From Marvania coccoides (lineage: Eukaryota; Chlorophyta; Trebouxiophyceae; Chlorellales; Chlorellaceae): a stretch of DNA of 64,000 nucleotides. Of the stretch, positions 19,201 through 31,946 are shown piece after piece. Both the position numbers and the translations under genes were made by a program. Location of the stretch: assembly GCA_963854735.1 (NCBI GenBank), contig OY978100.1, forward strand, positions 992,001 through 1,056,000. Direction: 5' to 3'. The notes beneath the pieces were generated by a model. The model did not search any database, was not told the DNA's origin, and worked only from the letters and a program-made list of their open reading frames with translations. Every line of letters begins with the position of its first letter. Position 1 is the first letter of the stretch.

Positions 19201-21568
19201 ATGCTAATTGTTGGTCGGATCGCTCGTGGCCTCGAACGAGGAGGACTTTTTGCTGCCACAGCTGCAGTCTTCGACAATCCTCGCCAGGTAGGTTGACAAG
19301 ACACGCCTGCCAGTTTTCCAAAGCCTACCCCTGATCTGAATGCCTTCAGATCGAACCCGTCAAATTTCCGTTCCGTACGCCCCACGCTCGTCCTCAAACA
19401 CCATTTCTGCACCACCCCAGGTCTCGACGCTGTCAACGGAGCGGTGGTTCCCCGGCCGAGGCGAAAATGAGCGGGCAGATGCAGACCCGCTGCCGAGGAA
19501 AGGCCAGGTGATGCCAAACTATCCTCTGCACGGCCCATCCGCAGGGAACCCTCCCCCCAGCACGGGAATCCCAAATTTCGGCGGTCGGTCGCCTGACGGG
19601 CCCACCGCCTTGCCAGATGGCTGGGGGGTGGACAAGGTGCCCACGCCGAGAGAAATGGTGGCCATGCTCGACCAGTACGTGGTGGGGCAGGCGCAGGCGA
19701 AGAAGATTCTGTCTGTTGGGGTGCATAACCACTACAAGCGGGTGTCGCACGACCTGGAGCGGCAGCGTGCGGCTGCAGCGGCGGATGCGGCTGCCACAGC
19801 GGCGGCGGCAGCGGCCTTGCACCCTGCTGAGCCCATGCACGGCATGGGCGAGCCGCACATGCACCCGGCACTGGGGGAGGGCTCCATGCCCTCTGATTCT
19901 GCTGAGCATTACATGCAAGTCAACCTGCTGGCCAGAACTGACAGAGTAGCGGTGAGCAAATACGAGGGTGAAATTGAATTAATGAATTTACTCGAGTAGC
20001 TTATGTATAGAATACATAGGGGCGGAAAGTATTGCAAGTTCCTTATTTCGCATCTTGTTAATTCGCAGGCGGCAGCTGCCCAGGGCTATGCTGACCATTT
20101 GGCTGCCAAGGCCGAGGCGGCGGCGGCGGAGGCAGCCCAGCCGAGGTCGCCGCATGCAGACGTCGAAATCGAAAAGAGCAATGTTCTGGTGCTGGGACCT
20201 ACGGGGTGAGAGAAGTAAATTTATGCATATTCTCTTTTCTCATCAGATTTGAGTTGGCGTAATTGGCAATTCGTTACCCCCCCGCCCCTCCTCCCTCCTT
20301 TATATTCCTCCACAAGCTCTTGAGTTTGAGCTCCCTGCTTGCCTTCTCCCTCCCCTCCTCCACTTCGTGACAAAATCATTTAACACACTTTTCCGCTGCT
20401 GCCTGCAGGTGCGGCAAAACGCTGCTTGCCAAGACCCTGGCACGCCTGGTGAACGTCCCCTTCGCCATGGCGGACGCCACCACCCTCACCCAGGCTGGCT
20501 ACGTGGGAGAGGACGTGGAAAGCGTGCTGTGGAAGCTGTACCAGGCGTCAGGCTACGACGTGGCGGCCACCCAGCAGGGCATCGTCTACATCGACGAGGT
20601 CGATAAAATCACGCGGAGGTCGGAGAACCTCAGCATCACGCGCGATGTGAGCGGCGAGGGGGTGCAGCAGGCGCTGCTGCGCATGCTGGAGGGCACCGTG
20701 GTGAACGTGCCCGAAAAGGGAGGAAGAAAAAACCCAAGAGGGGAGTTCATCTCCATCGACACCACCCACATCCTGTTTGTGTGCGGAGGCGCGTTTGTGG
20801 GGCTGGACCAGCAGATCACCGACCGCGTGTCCATTGCGTCCATCGGATTCGTGAGTTAGCTGTCAATTATTTCTAAAAGTACCCCTTTGATTTTTTATCG
20901 TTTTAATCAAAGAGACGGAAACGCCTTAAACTGATTATCTCTGACAAATTCTTTTTTATTTTCAGGGCAATCCGGTTCGTGCACGGGGAGACGGGAACTC
21001 CGCAGCCCAGGTGCCGCTGCAGGCCCAGGGGGCGGCGATGCGGCGGGTGGAGCAGATGGATCTCGTGCAGTACGGCCTCATCCCGGAGTTTGTGGGCAGG
21101 TTCCCCGTGATCTGCGCACTGGGCGCTCTGACCGAGGCTGAGCTGGCGCGAGTGCTCACCGAGCCCCGCAGCGCCCTGCTGAAGCAGTATGCCGCCATTT
21201 TCCACGCTAGCAACGCCAAATTCCATGCCAGCCAGGCTGGAATCAAGGCTATCTCCCTCAGTGCGTGGTCAAAGGGGGTGGGGGCCCGAGGCCTGCGCTC
21301 AATCCTCGAAAATTTGCTGCTGGAGGCCGCCTACCACGCGCCCGAAGACGACGTTGAGGGGGTGGTGCTGCACGTTGACGCGCAGGGGGAGCCCATGGCC
21401 GTGATTTGCAACGGCAAAGGCTCTTTCAATCTGACGTTGCAGGATTTTGGAGAGCCACTCACCGAGGTGGAACCCGTTGACGATTCGGATGAGGATGACA
21501 GATTCAGCGCAGTCAGCCACCACCACAAGCACGATGAGCCCCAAGCTGCCACCGTGGGGCCCTTCTAA
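19201..21568 (+). CDS. CLPX: ClpX-type AAA+ unfoldase, mitochondrial
   Basis: ATP-driven unfoldase that feeds proteins to ClpP, here probably in the mitochondrial matrix. Five exons: 19201-19287, 19421-19951, 20069-20205, 20409-20850, 20966-21568; 599 aa. The first exon encodes [20 protein letters not shown], an amphipathic presequence. Core: [25 protein letters not shown], Walker A GPTGCGKT (about residue 250, split by intron 3), [18 protein letters not shown], Walker [33 protein letters not shown], and sensor 2 [16 protein letters not shown]. Between NHYKR and Walker A an insert of ~110 residues, rich in Ala, Met and His, replaces the usual short linker. No Cys-rich zinc-binding domain is visible before the AAA+ core. 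Exon 2 start was chosen because only the acceptor at 19420 keeps the frame. Confidence 0.92.
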
Positions 21569-22046
21569 TCTTGGCCTGAATGGCCCTTTGAAAGCAACAA
21601 CGACCTACTAATTTTTTCTTTGTGTTTTTCTTCGTTTGATGTTTTTTTCCCCGCATCCTGAGGACAACGCTGGTGCTATGCACTACAGTCCCTGTTTCTT
21701 TCTGTGGCTTTTTTCAGGCGTTGGCATGTTTTTACTCTTCCTGTCTTTCCTCTTTTTCTTCTTGAGGCACTTTCCTGTCACCCAGTCACCCAGTGTACCA
21801 TCTTCAACCCTAATTTTACAGCAGCAACACGGTTGTACTTTATCATTTGTCTACTGCTCTGTGTGCCCTTTCTACGCGGCCGCCAACCAGCCAGCGATAT
21901 ACTAAAATCGTTGTTTTTAATCCTTTAATCATGATGCATTGCTCAGAAAGAGCACTGGTGAAAGATTATAGTTACGTGATTCAATGTAATCCGCCTACGC
22001 GTTAATCAAGCTAAATATCAACATGTATAAAATCAAGAACCTAGTA
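21569..22046. other. Intergenic, convergent 3' ends
   Basis: Pyrimidine-rich 3' flank of the ClpX gene meeting the 3' end of the SAM-domain gene. Nothing else was recognised. Confidence 0.5.
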
Positions 22047-23987
22047 CTACTTGCCACCCTTTCCAACGGTGTTTTTCTGGCTCTCAGACTTGGCCTTCTC
22101 TTCAGCCAGCACCTTTGCTGCCAGCTCCTCGCGGTTCTTCGCCCGCCGGTCGACATCTTCAGCCAGACGCTGCAGGAAAGCCTCGCCAGCCTCCTTGCCC
22201 TGCACCTTCTTTGCTGGGCGCCCAGCTGCCGCAGCCTCCGCAATCTTCGCCGCTTTTTCCTGCCGCTTGTTCTCCGTTGTCTTCAGGAACTCCTGTGCCC
22301 TTATTGTCCTGAAAATCGCCAGCAGCTTCGCCCGCGCGTCCTTGGCAGCCTCCACTTTTTCTAGCTCATCCGCACGAGCCGCAGCCAGCAGCTCCACCAG
22401 AGCAGTGGCGGCGCCTGGCTGGGAGTTAGCCGCACCGCCCGCGCCCTTGGAGCCCTTCATAGCCTTAGCCTTGCTCACCAGCTCTTCCATGGACCTGGCA
22501 AGCTGCTCCGGATCCATCAGCGACTCCGCGGGCCACCCCAGCTCCGTAAACTTCTTTCTAGCATCCTCCAGGTCCCGATCCTCCGCCGCTCTCATTGCCG
22601 CCGCTCGTGCAGCCTTGACCTTATCTGTTGCCTCCTTTTCGCGCAGCGTCCGCACTGTCAGGTCCATATTCAGGCGCTGCATGAACAGCGCGGTGCGAGC
22701 GGCAGTGGCGAGCAGCGACGCCTTTTTGGCTGCGCTGGGGGCAGCTTTGACGGCCTCCACATCTTTGGGAGACAGGTCAATTGCTGCGGAAAGGCGCATG
22801 GCTGCCTCATCCAGCGCTGCTGGCAGGCTTTCCCTGGGCTGGTCAACCAGCGATGAGTCAGGGTCTGTCTCCTGCAAAACAGTCTGCAGGTACTCCAGGG
22901 AGATGGCCAGGGCGCCATGATCGGTGGAGGTACCAGGCTTGCGCGGCGCCTTCTCTGCGCCGCGTTTGGCCTTCCGCGCCTTCAAATCCGCCTCCAGCCG
23001 TTCCTGGAAAGTGCGTTCGCTCGCGGCCTCCGCTGTGCCCTTTGCGCTGCCGCTCTTCTCGGCGTTGCGACCAGCCATGTGCCGCTCTGCCTCCTTCAGC
23101 GCCGCTTGCAGCTGCAGCACCTCCTTGACGGCAGCGTCGGCGGCGCGCGCCGCCTGCTCCGCCTCAGTCTTGCGGGTCTCGGCGGTCCGAGCAGCCTGCG
23201 CTGCAGCTGCCTTCCGGCTCTCTACGCGCGCTTTAGCCTTGTCCAAATCGCGTGTAAGCCGCTGGTGCTGCTCCTTTGCCCGCAAAATCTCGACACCTGG
23301 CAGGCCACCGGCGACCATTGCAGACAGAGCGTTGCGGGAGGGAGAGAGCGAGATGCACAGGGAAGGAGAGAGCTGCGCAGCTGCTGCTGCCGGGGTGATG
23401 GCTGCAGCTCCAGCTTCGAGCGGGGAGCTCTTCAGCAGATCGGCGATGGCGCGGGTGAGCGCCTCGCGATGCCCCAAATTTTTTATCCCCAGCTCCTCTT
23501 TGAGCACCTTGTCGGTGATGAGAGGGAACACAGCGCCCGAGATGGCGTGATGGATGAATTGTGTGCGGTAGCCAGCGTAGCCAAACGCCTCCAACCAGTC
23601 CCCGACGTCTTTCACGCCCCAATGCAGGGGGTGCTTCTCCATGAGCTTCACTAGGCGCTGTTCGGGGGTGAGGCGAGGAGGTGCAGGCTTGGGAGAGGTG
23701 GTGGAGGCAGGTGCGGGAGCCTTTTTCTTGCCGCGGGACTGCCCATGGCGCTCAACCGCGGAGGCGCTCTTAGGTTCTTCTTGAAACGACAGGAGCTTCT
23801 CTTGCGGTGAGGAGGAGAGGCTCTTCTCGGTTGCAGCCTCGGTGACCTGAAGGTCGTTGTTGACGAACTCACCCTCCTCCTTCTGCTACAAAATAAGGCG
23901 TTATTAGCGTTAAAATGCATTTTTTTATCAGAGTAAAGTCGTCAAATGGGATTAACTGACCTCCGAGGTGAGGAGTTTGCCAATCAT
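22047..23987 (-). CDS. SAM-domain, Ala/Lys/Glu-rich coiled-coil protein
   Basis: Function unknown. Exon 1 is only 9 codons (23987-23961, MIGKLLTSE); exon 2 23885-22047; 621 aa. After a basic, Pro/Ser linker with RGKKKAPAPA, a sterile alpha motif occupies about residues 95-160: HPLHWGVKDVGDWLEAFGY, FIHHAISGAVFPLITD, LKEELGIKNLGHREALTRAI. The remaining ~450 residues are strongly helical, Ala/Lys/Glu/Arg-rich, with heptad-like stretches, and the chain ends in a Lys/Gly tail. The combination suggests a self-associating scaffold, nuclear or cytoskeletal, but there is no direct clue to a partner. The short first exon is supported by a clean donor (GTCAGT), acceptor (TTGTAG), phase and the absence of an ATG at the start of exon 2. 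Confidence 0.7.
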
Positions 23988-24259
23988 TTTACTCTGTCAC
24001 TTTTGACCGCCCAATTCCCGGATTTTGTAGGAACTTTCGCGGGGTGCTGCGCCAATTTAATTATACGACATTCTGAGGAGCCCGCTGATTTCAATATTGC
24101 CTGAAATAACTCACAAGACTACCCGACAGTCGCTTCGTTCAAACTTCAAACACGAGAAAAGAAAAACGCCTAAATGATACACATTGACATGGACTCTTAT
24201 ATATTTCTTCTATACAACTAATAACCCAACTTCATTCTCAAGCCAGGCAGGGAGACATC
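23988..24259. promoter_or_regulatory. Divergent promoter region, SAM protein / RABC GTPase
   Basis: 272 bp between two outward-reading ATGs. A TTATATAT element lies around 24197-24204, some 60 bp before the GTPase ATG. Inferred from position. Confidence 0.4.
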
Positions 24260-25101
<842 letters not shown>

Positions 25102-25696
25102 ACCTTCTTTGGCTCTTCCCTTTGTGAGAATGTCGGTATTCTTCTCACATCAAGGTGTTTTTAATTGATAATCCACGTGTTGTTGCTCTTGTTTTTTCTG
25201 ATGTCACAAGTCTTAAGCAATTTCAAAGGAGAAGGCACATCCCTTTCCAGCTTTTATATCCACCTCCAGCATCAAGGCTTCTTCTTTGAGGCATTTTGCG
25301 CCACCATGCGGCGGTGCACCTTAATCTTGCTAATGAGTCAGCGATGCGTCCCGATGTTTTTCTCCCGTGTTTGCCTACATTAATATGATTTAATGAGGGG
25401 TTATAAAAGGCAAATTAGTGCAAAATTTGGCCGGGGATTAATCCCGCAAATTCAAATAATATTATTTTAATATAAGTGGCTGCGCACTGCGGGGCTGCTT
25501 TCAGGTCATCTATGACACCTCCACAAAACATTCAAACGCAGAAATCTAAGTCTTGGCACCATAAATTGCTTTTCGTTTCAAACACAAGCTGAGCTTTCCG
25601 CGAAATTTCAACAGTATTAATTGTTTATAAAACTTGGGAAAAACTTATCGCGTTCTTAGAGGCAGTATAAACGCTTTGAAACCCCCGCGCTCAACA
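25102..25696. other. Intergenic
   Basis: About 0.6 kb between two plus-strand genes. AT-rich, with no coding signal or repeat recognised. Confidence 0.5.
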
Positions 25697-28600
25697 ATGC
25701 ACGCGGAAAACAAGTCGACCGAGCGTGAATTTCGTTCATCTCTTAATCCCGTTTATCAGAGCGGCGCCATGGGCCCCACCGGTGCGTCAACGATGTCAAC
25801 ATGCCATGGATTTGACTTGGACCGAGCGCGGGGGACACGCGCGGCATCCAACCTCGCCTTGCCCGCATTGAATCCCTCTCGACCGCGCTGTTTCCGTGAT
25901 CCCTAGTGCTAAAACAGCCACTTTCGTACTATGCAGGTGTGACAACGATGCCCGAGGGGCCGGGTCCTACGAAGTCTCGCCTCCCCGTCCACTCACGTCA
26001 CCGCGTCAGCTCTCCTACCTTCGAGGAGCTGGAGGCCAACGCCACCCACAGCGCTGAAGCCTTCAACGTTTTCGAAACCAGCTCCGGGCTGACCGGGGTC
26101 AAGCCCGCGGCTCTGTCTGGCGCCGCTGGCATCCGCAGCGGAGGTGACAAGCCCGCCCGCTCTCGCTCGCCGTCCCTGTCGCAATCGCTGGGCAGGGGAC
26201 CCGCCAGCACGCTCGCCATCATCGCCATGCCCAATGGTAAGTCCTCAGCTCTTTTGGTGGGCATCAGGGAGAGGCAATTCGGTAATTCGAGTTGAAATTA
26301 CGCCACTTTCGGTTAAATAAAACTAATTCAAATTATGGTCGGAAGAAGCTCAATTTAATAGTTATTCTTCGCAGTTTTTTTTGTTTCTAAATATTTTTAT
26401 GCACAACACACCCACGCCCATATCCCTCCTTTTGTTTCCACTCATTTTTCACGCGGAAAGCACTCTTTCACGCCCTCAATTTCATCTTCTCCACCTCGGG
26501 ATTCCCCCCCCCCTTTTTTTACAAATCCCAGCCCTCACGAGTCTCTTATTGTGTTGTGTTGCCCAGGGACGAAGCTGGGAAGCTCCCAGATCATCAGGCC
26601 TACCCGCATCCAGTCTTCAAGGGCCACCACCTCCTCCGGCAATGATGCTGCCTCCCTCTTCACCACAAAGGCCAAGCCCACCACCATCCCCACCCGCATC
26701 CCCACCCGCATCCCCACCCCCACCGTTGGGATGTCTGCCTCCGACCCCCTGGCCGCCCTGGGCCCCATCGTGGCGTCCTCTGGCCCTCACCATGGCGGCG
26801 TCGACCAGACTGCCCACGTGGCAGCGCTCCTCAGCGTCATTGGCAGGAAAGGCCTCAACGGCCGCCAAGTCATCGCGGCAACCAAGGTGCTGTCGCTGTC
26901 TAGCGACGACGTGAAGCTGGCGGTGGCGCAGAGAGGAGGAGCGTTCAACCAGCTGCAGAAATGGCTGAAAGTAGCGGGAGAGCGCAACGACACTGAGGTG
27001 CTCTCAGAGATCCTGAAGGCGCTGATCGGAATGCCGGTGGTGCTGGAGGCGGTGAAGGCGAGCGGCATCGAGGGCGCGGTGCAGGCTGTTCAGACTGCCG
27101 ATAAGTTCAAGGCATCGCTGCGCAACTCTGCCGCGCGTCTGCTCAGCAAATGGTCCGAGGCGGCCAGGGTGGAGGAGGTAGCCAAGGCTCACGCGGCTGA
27201 AGCCGAGGCGGCCAAGGCAGCGGCGGTTGCGAATCGAAGCAAGGTCACGCCGAGGCGCCCTGCCAGATGCGTCGCCACCAATCAGGACGTGAACAGCAAG
27301 AGCAACGACAAAAACAGCAACAAGAACAGCAACCAGAGCGCTGGTGAGTTTATATATATATATATATATATATATTTAAACAACGAATAATTTTCTTGCT
27401 TTGAAAATCATTTGGGGGCTTAACCATATAGCCGTTGCTGCTTTTTTCCTCTCACTAACACCCTCAAACTTTTTGTTCCAATATCAAAGCTTTTCGTATC
27501 AAAACGTATTTAATTTCATATTCTTTTCCTTCATTTGTTTGTGCAGAGGCGTCTCTGGCTGCTGTGACGTCCATCATGGCAGCTGTCCAGACCCAGGCTG
27601 CAACTCCAGCATCCCTGCAGCCCATCAATCTCTCCACCGCTCTGGAGGGCGTCGACTTCCGCATTGATGGCGGCGAAAAGGCGGCTGCAGGTGCGGACAA
27701 AGCCGCCTTCTCGAGCAACATGGTCTCTGCTAGCTATAGCGAGGCTGCTGGCGGCGCTGTGTTGGAGCCGCATTCGAGCCCCATGGCGGAGCTGGAGGAT
27801 GAAGAGCTCGAGATGGGCGAGCTCTCTGGCTTTTGCTTTTCGCCGAATGCTGCAGCCGCCTCTCCGCTGTTCTCCGTCGAGAGTGATGTTGAGCTCTCTG
27901 TGGACGCGCCTGCGCCCGTGACTGCCGCTGAGGCGGTGGTGGAGGATTCAGACTCATTTTCTGTCGAGAAGGAGGATGAGATTCCCTCTGCAATCATAGT
28001 AGAAATGTCGGAGGCATCTTCGCCAGTCCTGCTATCGTCCCCCCAGCCGCACCAGCAGTTGGAGCTGGAGCTGGAGCTGGAGCTGGAGCTGGAGCTGGAG
28101 CTGGAGCTGGAGCTGGAGCTGGAGCTGGAGCTGGAGCTGGAGCTGGAGCTGGAGCTGGAGCTGGAGCTGGAGCTGGAGCTGGAGCGGGAGCTGGAGCGGG
28201 AGCGGGAGCTGGAGCGGGAGCTGGAGCGGGAGCTGGAGCTGGAGCTGGAGCGGGAGCTGGAGCGGGAGCTGGAGCGGGAGCTGGAGCTGAGGCAGGCCGC
28301 TGTTCCCGCCGCGCTGAAGGCCTCCGGCAGCCCCCAGGTGGCTGCAGAGGGCGACAGCATCATGCTTATAGCTGCTGTGAAAAATGAGGAAGAGGAGGAG
28401 GAGGAGGTTATGGTGGCGTTTTCGCCTGATCCTGAAGAAGAGACGGCTGTGCAGCAGTCGGTGGCCGCCCGCCGCAAGGTCAAGGTGCGGCGGACGCCCG
28501 CCACCGCCATTGCCACCGCCGCCGCTAATGCGACCTCCAGCCGTGCTCAGACCGCCGCTGCATCGCCGCTGCGGCTGCAGTCGCAGTTTGACGCCGTGGT

Positions 28601-31570
28601 AGAGCAGCCTGAGGCTGCTGCTCCCACTGGCGGAGCCACACAGGCCATCACCCCAGCAGCCCTTGGGCCCGCGCCTCCCCCTCAAGAGCAGCAGCTGCAG
28701 CAGCTGCATGTGCCTTTGGAGACCGAAGATGTTCTCATGGAGGCGCAGCAGAGCCATGTGGAGCCGCCGGCGGATGGAGGCTGGCAGAGGGTAGAGAGGC
28801 AGGGCGCTGATCTCTTTTCGGCGGCTGCTCTGATCGATGGTAAGTAGTATATGCTAATATTTCAAATCCACGTCCTATAATTTATTATCCTGTATTCAAT
28901 GAGATTTCCCCCCTCAACACTTCACACAAAATCTTTGGCAGCGATTTTTGACAAAACTCTTCCCTTTGCCCTGCCTATGTCGCTGCAGACGCAGATGACA
29001 TTATGATGGCTATCGACGCTGTGTCGAACCCAGCCTTCGATCTCGCTGCGATGCCCCTGCCGCAGGCAGAGCTCGAATTTGCCGCCCTGATGGCCGCCAA
29101 AAATGTTGGACCGGAGGAGGGCGCAGTGGTCGCTCCGTCTCAGCAGCAGGTGGCTCTATCGGCAGGCACGGGACTCCCTCCGGTGTTTTGGCCCTCCGCA
29201 GAGGCGTGGGCACGCGACGCTGAGGCTACAGCGGCAGTGGTGGTGCCAGCATTTTTGGCCGCCCCTGAGCAGCTTAGAGATGAGGAAATGACTGCCGTGG
29301 AGCTGCTTGCTGGGCATTGCTTCGCCACTGCTGCCACCCCCGGCACCCAGCGCATCGTGAGGACCAGGCGGACGCCAGCTAGCGCTGTGGCCAGACGTGT
29401 GAACGCTTCTGCGGCAGCTGCTGCGCTGCGGCTGCAGCTGCAGCCGCAGTTTAACGCTGTGGTGGTGCAGCCTTCCATCTTCAGCGCGGTGCTGGCCATT
29501 ACTGGTGACAAGAAAACGGAGAATCCCTCTGCAATCGTAGAGGAAACTGCAATCGTAGAGGAAACTCAGGTGGCGGCAGCATCTTCGCCAATCCTGCTAT
29601 CGTCCCCCCAGCAGCAGCAGCAGGTGGAGCTGCAGGAAGCTGTTCCCGCCGCGCTGGAGGCCCCCGCCAGCCCCCAGGCGGCTGCACAGGCGCAGCTGGC
29701 AGAGGGTGACAGCATCATGCTTACCGCTGTGGAAAAGGAGGAGGAGGAGGCCTTCCCCGTGTTGGTGGTCTCCCCAGGCGCTGTTAAAGGCTCTAGTGGT
29801 AAGCTAGCTGTTTATTCATTCAAAACTTCACTGGAATTTTCTCTTTTTGGGGTGAAAACAAAAGTCATAATGGTCGCAATTTTTTTTCTTTAAATTAATG
29901 AATATGCAGGTGGAGTGATGGCGCACATTGCCACCGCGAAGCACGCGCTTTCTCTCAAGCTGGAGCCCGCTGCCCTCACCGCTGCTGCTGCGGCATCCCC
30001 CAAAGCGGCAGCAGCATCGCCAGCGAAGGCAGCGACGTCCTCCTTTTTCTCCTTGAAGAAGGAGCTGGCGGTGGAGCAGAACAACAAGACAGAGGCAGAG
30101 GCGGCAAAGGCGGTCTACGACGCCCCCAGCACTGAGGACGAGGAAGCGCTGCAGCAGCAGAATCCCCAGCAGCTGTGCCTCCGTTGGCCTGAGCCTTGGG
30201 AGGTCGACTGTGGGCCCCCAAAGGTGGCCAACACCGTTCCTGCCACCTTCGTTCCTGCCACTCCACGATGCGGTCGCTGCTGGCGCGCTTGGCGGGACAC
30301 CCTCTCGCAGCGGAGGTGGCCGAGCGCATGCAGGACCTGAGCAGCCAGCTCCACCTGCTCCGCGAAGAGAGCTTTTCAGACGCTGCGGAGCTGTGGAGCA
30401 GGAAGGAGGCTCTTCAGGCATCGCTCCTCAACGAAGCGGCCCTTCAGAAGCAGGTGGCAGCGCTGCGGACGGAGCTCGAGTCGATGAGGACTGCCACCCA
30501 GCAGCAACCTACTGTCGAGAGGAAAGGTCAGGAACTGGAGGAAGAGGGTGTCGCATCCATCCAGGAGGAGAAAAATATGAAGACGAATGCGATGGAGCCA
30601 AGCAGCGGCAAAACCCCGCAGCTGAAGAGCGTTTCGGCGCGGCAGGCAACGCCCGCCGAGCTCGATCGCACTGCGCAGAAGCTCAAGGCGCGGGCCGAGT
30701 GGGCTGAGAGCGATGTTGCCTTCATGCTGCCCGCGTGGAATCTGGCGGTGAAAGAGAAGGACGCCGCGGTCGCAGAGCGGGATGAGCTGCGCCAGCAGGT
30801 GGAGGTTCTGACGGCTAGCCAGGAACAGCTCATCAAGAAGCTGGCCAGCGCGGAGGCGGCCTTGGAGGGGGAGCGGCAGAAAGAGCAGCAGCAGCGCCAG
30901 AGCTGCGCTGTAATGGCCGCCGAGCTCGAGCAGGAGGCCTACAGCGCGGAGCTAGAGGAGCTGTGCCAAGACATCCCAGGAGATGGAGCGCGCGACTTGT
31001 CAGCTAGAGACCGAGGCAGTGGCGGCCGATGCAGTGGTATCGCCGCTGAAAGAAAAGGCGGCAGTGGTGGCAGCGGCGGCGGCGCTGGGAGAGGAGGAGG
31101 AAGAGAAGAGGCGCGATACAGACACCGGCGGCGACTTTTTTATCGCTGCATTGAGGAATTCTCCTGCTGCAGCAAAGGCATCTCCGCCTCCTGTTCCCAC
31201 TGCCAGCGCTCCCCGCCCCTCGCTGGGGCCCCACAGCCGCAGCCCCTCCGACGCGGCGTCGCTGGTGGGCAGCGAGGAGGCCCAGGGGCTGCTGGACCAG
31301 CCCCGACCTTCTGCCGCAGCTGCAATCGATGCGGAGGGGGGGGTCGGACCAATCTTAAGCGAGGCTGAAATCGAGCTCGCTGCTCTGCGCGCTCAGGTGT
31401 GGCGGCTGCGGGAGCAAGAAGTCGTCGCGGAGGGAGTGCACCGTGAGGCGCTGGCCCGCGCTGTGAAGGAGGAGCGGGCCTCGTGCCTGGCGCGCTTTGT
31501 TGCCGTGCTGAAAAGCAACCCGGTGGCGCTGAATGCCGTGCTGCCGGCGCTGCTGGAGGCGGTGCTGTAG
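25697..31570 (+). CDS. Large low-complexity protein with a TFIIS-N-like domain and Glu-Leu repeat
   Basis: Function unknown, probably nuclear. Proposed exons: 25697-25781, 25937-26236, 26567-27343, 27547-28839, 28989-29798, 29910-30223, 30334-30909, 30980-31570; 1581 aa. The first five introns have good signals and consistent phase. The introns at 30224-30333 and 30910-30979 are inferred because the coding frame shifts twice; both have GT-AG ends in phase 0 but are GC-rich, so assembly indels are an alternative. About residues 220-330 (exon 3) contain VLSEILKALIGMPVVLEAV, GIEGAVQAVQ and SLRNSAARLLSKWSE, the pattern of the TFIIS N-terminal (LW) domain, which binds disordered partners in transcription elongation. 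Exon 4 holds a (Glu-Leu)n run. Exons 4 and 5 share repeated blocks. The last 400 residues are coiled-coil-like. Confidence 0.6.
26686..26725 (+). repeat. Short coding minisatellite (Ile-Pro-Thr-Arg units)
   Basis: A 12-nt unit is repeated about three times in exon 3, encoding IPTRIPTRIPTPT just before the TFIIS-N-like region. Confidence 0.75.
27351..27375. repeat. (TA)n microsatellite in an intron
   Basis: About 12 TA units start a few bases after the donor of the third intron of the low-complexity gene. Confidence 0.85.
28060..28290 (+). repeat. Hexanucleotide (GAGCTG)n repeat coding Glu-Leu / Glu-Arg
   Basis: Roughly 230 bp of GAGCTG units, with GAGCGG variants in the 3' third, encode (Glu-Leu)n followed by mixed Glu-Leu-Glu-Arg. 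The perfect 5' part and variant 3' part indicate recent expansion at one end. The reverse strand is open too (Ser-Ser and Gln-Leu readings), which is an artefact of the repeat. Confidence 0.95.
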
Positions 31571-31946
31571 CTTGCGCGCAATGTATTTATAGCTTAGAAA
31601 AAACGTATTTTTTTTGCAATATTTTTCATTACTTGTCGCACAGTACGAAAGCGGTTTCACTGTGATTCAAAGCTTATATTTTTATTTTTTTCGAGTGCTT
31701 TGTTTATTCCTCTCATATTTTCGTCATTGTAAAGTGGTGAACTCTATGGTCGTTGCATGGATGCTAGAAAATCAGCGCTACAAGAGCACTGGGCATATGA
31801 ATGGGAAATAAGCAGGAAATCAAGTTGCGGTGACGTCATATTTGTAATACATGTAAATGCGTGGGCAAAAACGAGCATCGTTCATCAGGGGACATGCAGG
31901 TAGACGGCCTTGAAACAGTTGAAACGCTAATACAAAACAGAGCCTC
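31571..31946. other. Intergenic, convergent 3' ends
   Basis: 376 bp between two converging genes. TGTAA at 31728-31732 probably ends the plus-strand transcript. Nothing else was seen. Confidence 0.5.

Noticed and set aside
19340..19420. Extra coding sequence before ClpX exon 2
   Set aside because: Starting exon 2 at the TTCAG acceptor (19349) leaves the frame closed when joined to exon 1; the acceptor at 19420 keeps both phase and sense.
27734..28757. Long reverse-strand frames rich in poly-Ser and Gln-Leu opposite the Glu-Leu repeat
   Set aside because: They are the mirror of the GAGCTG array and neighbouring GC-rich exon; no splice structure or domain supports them.
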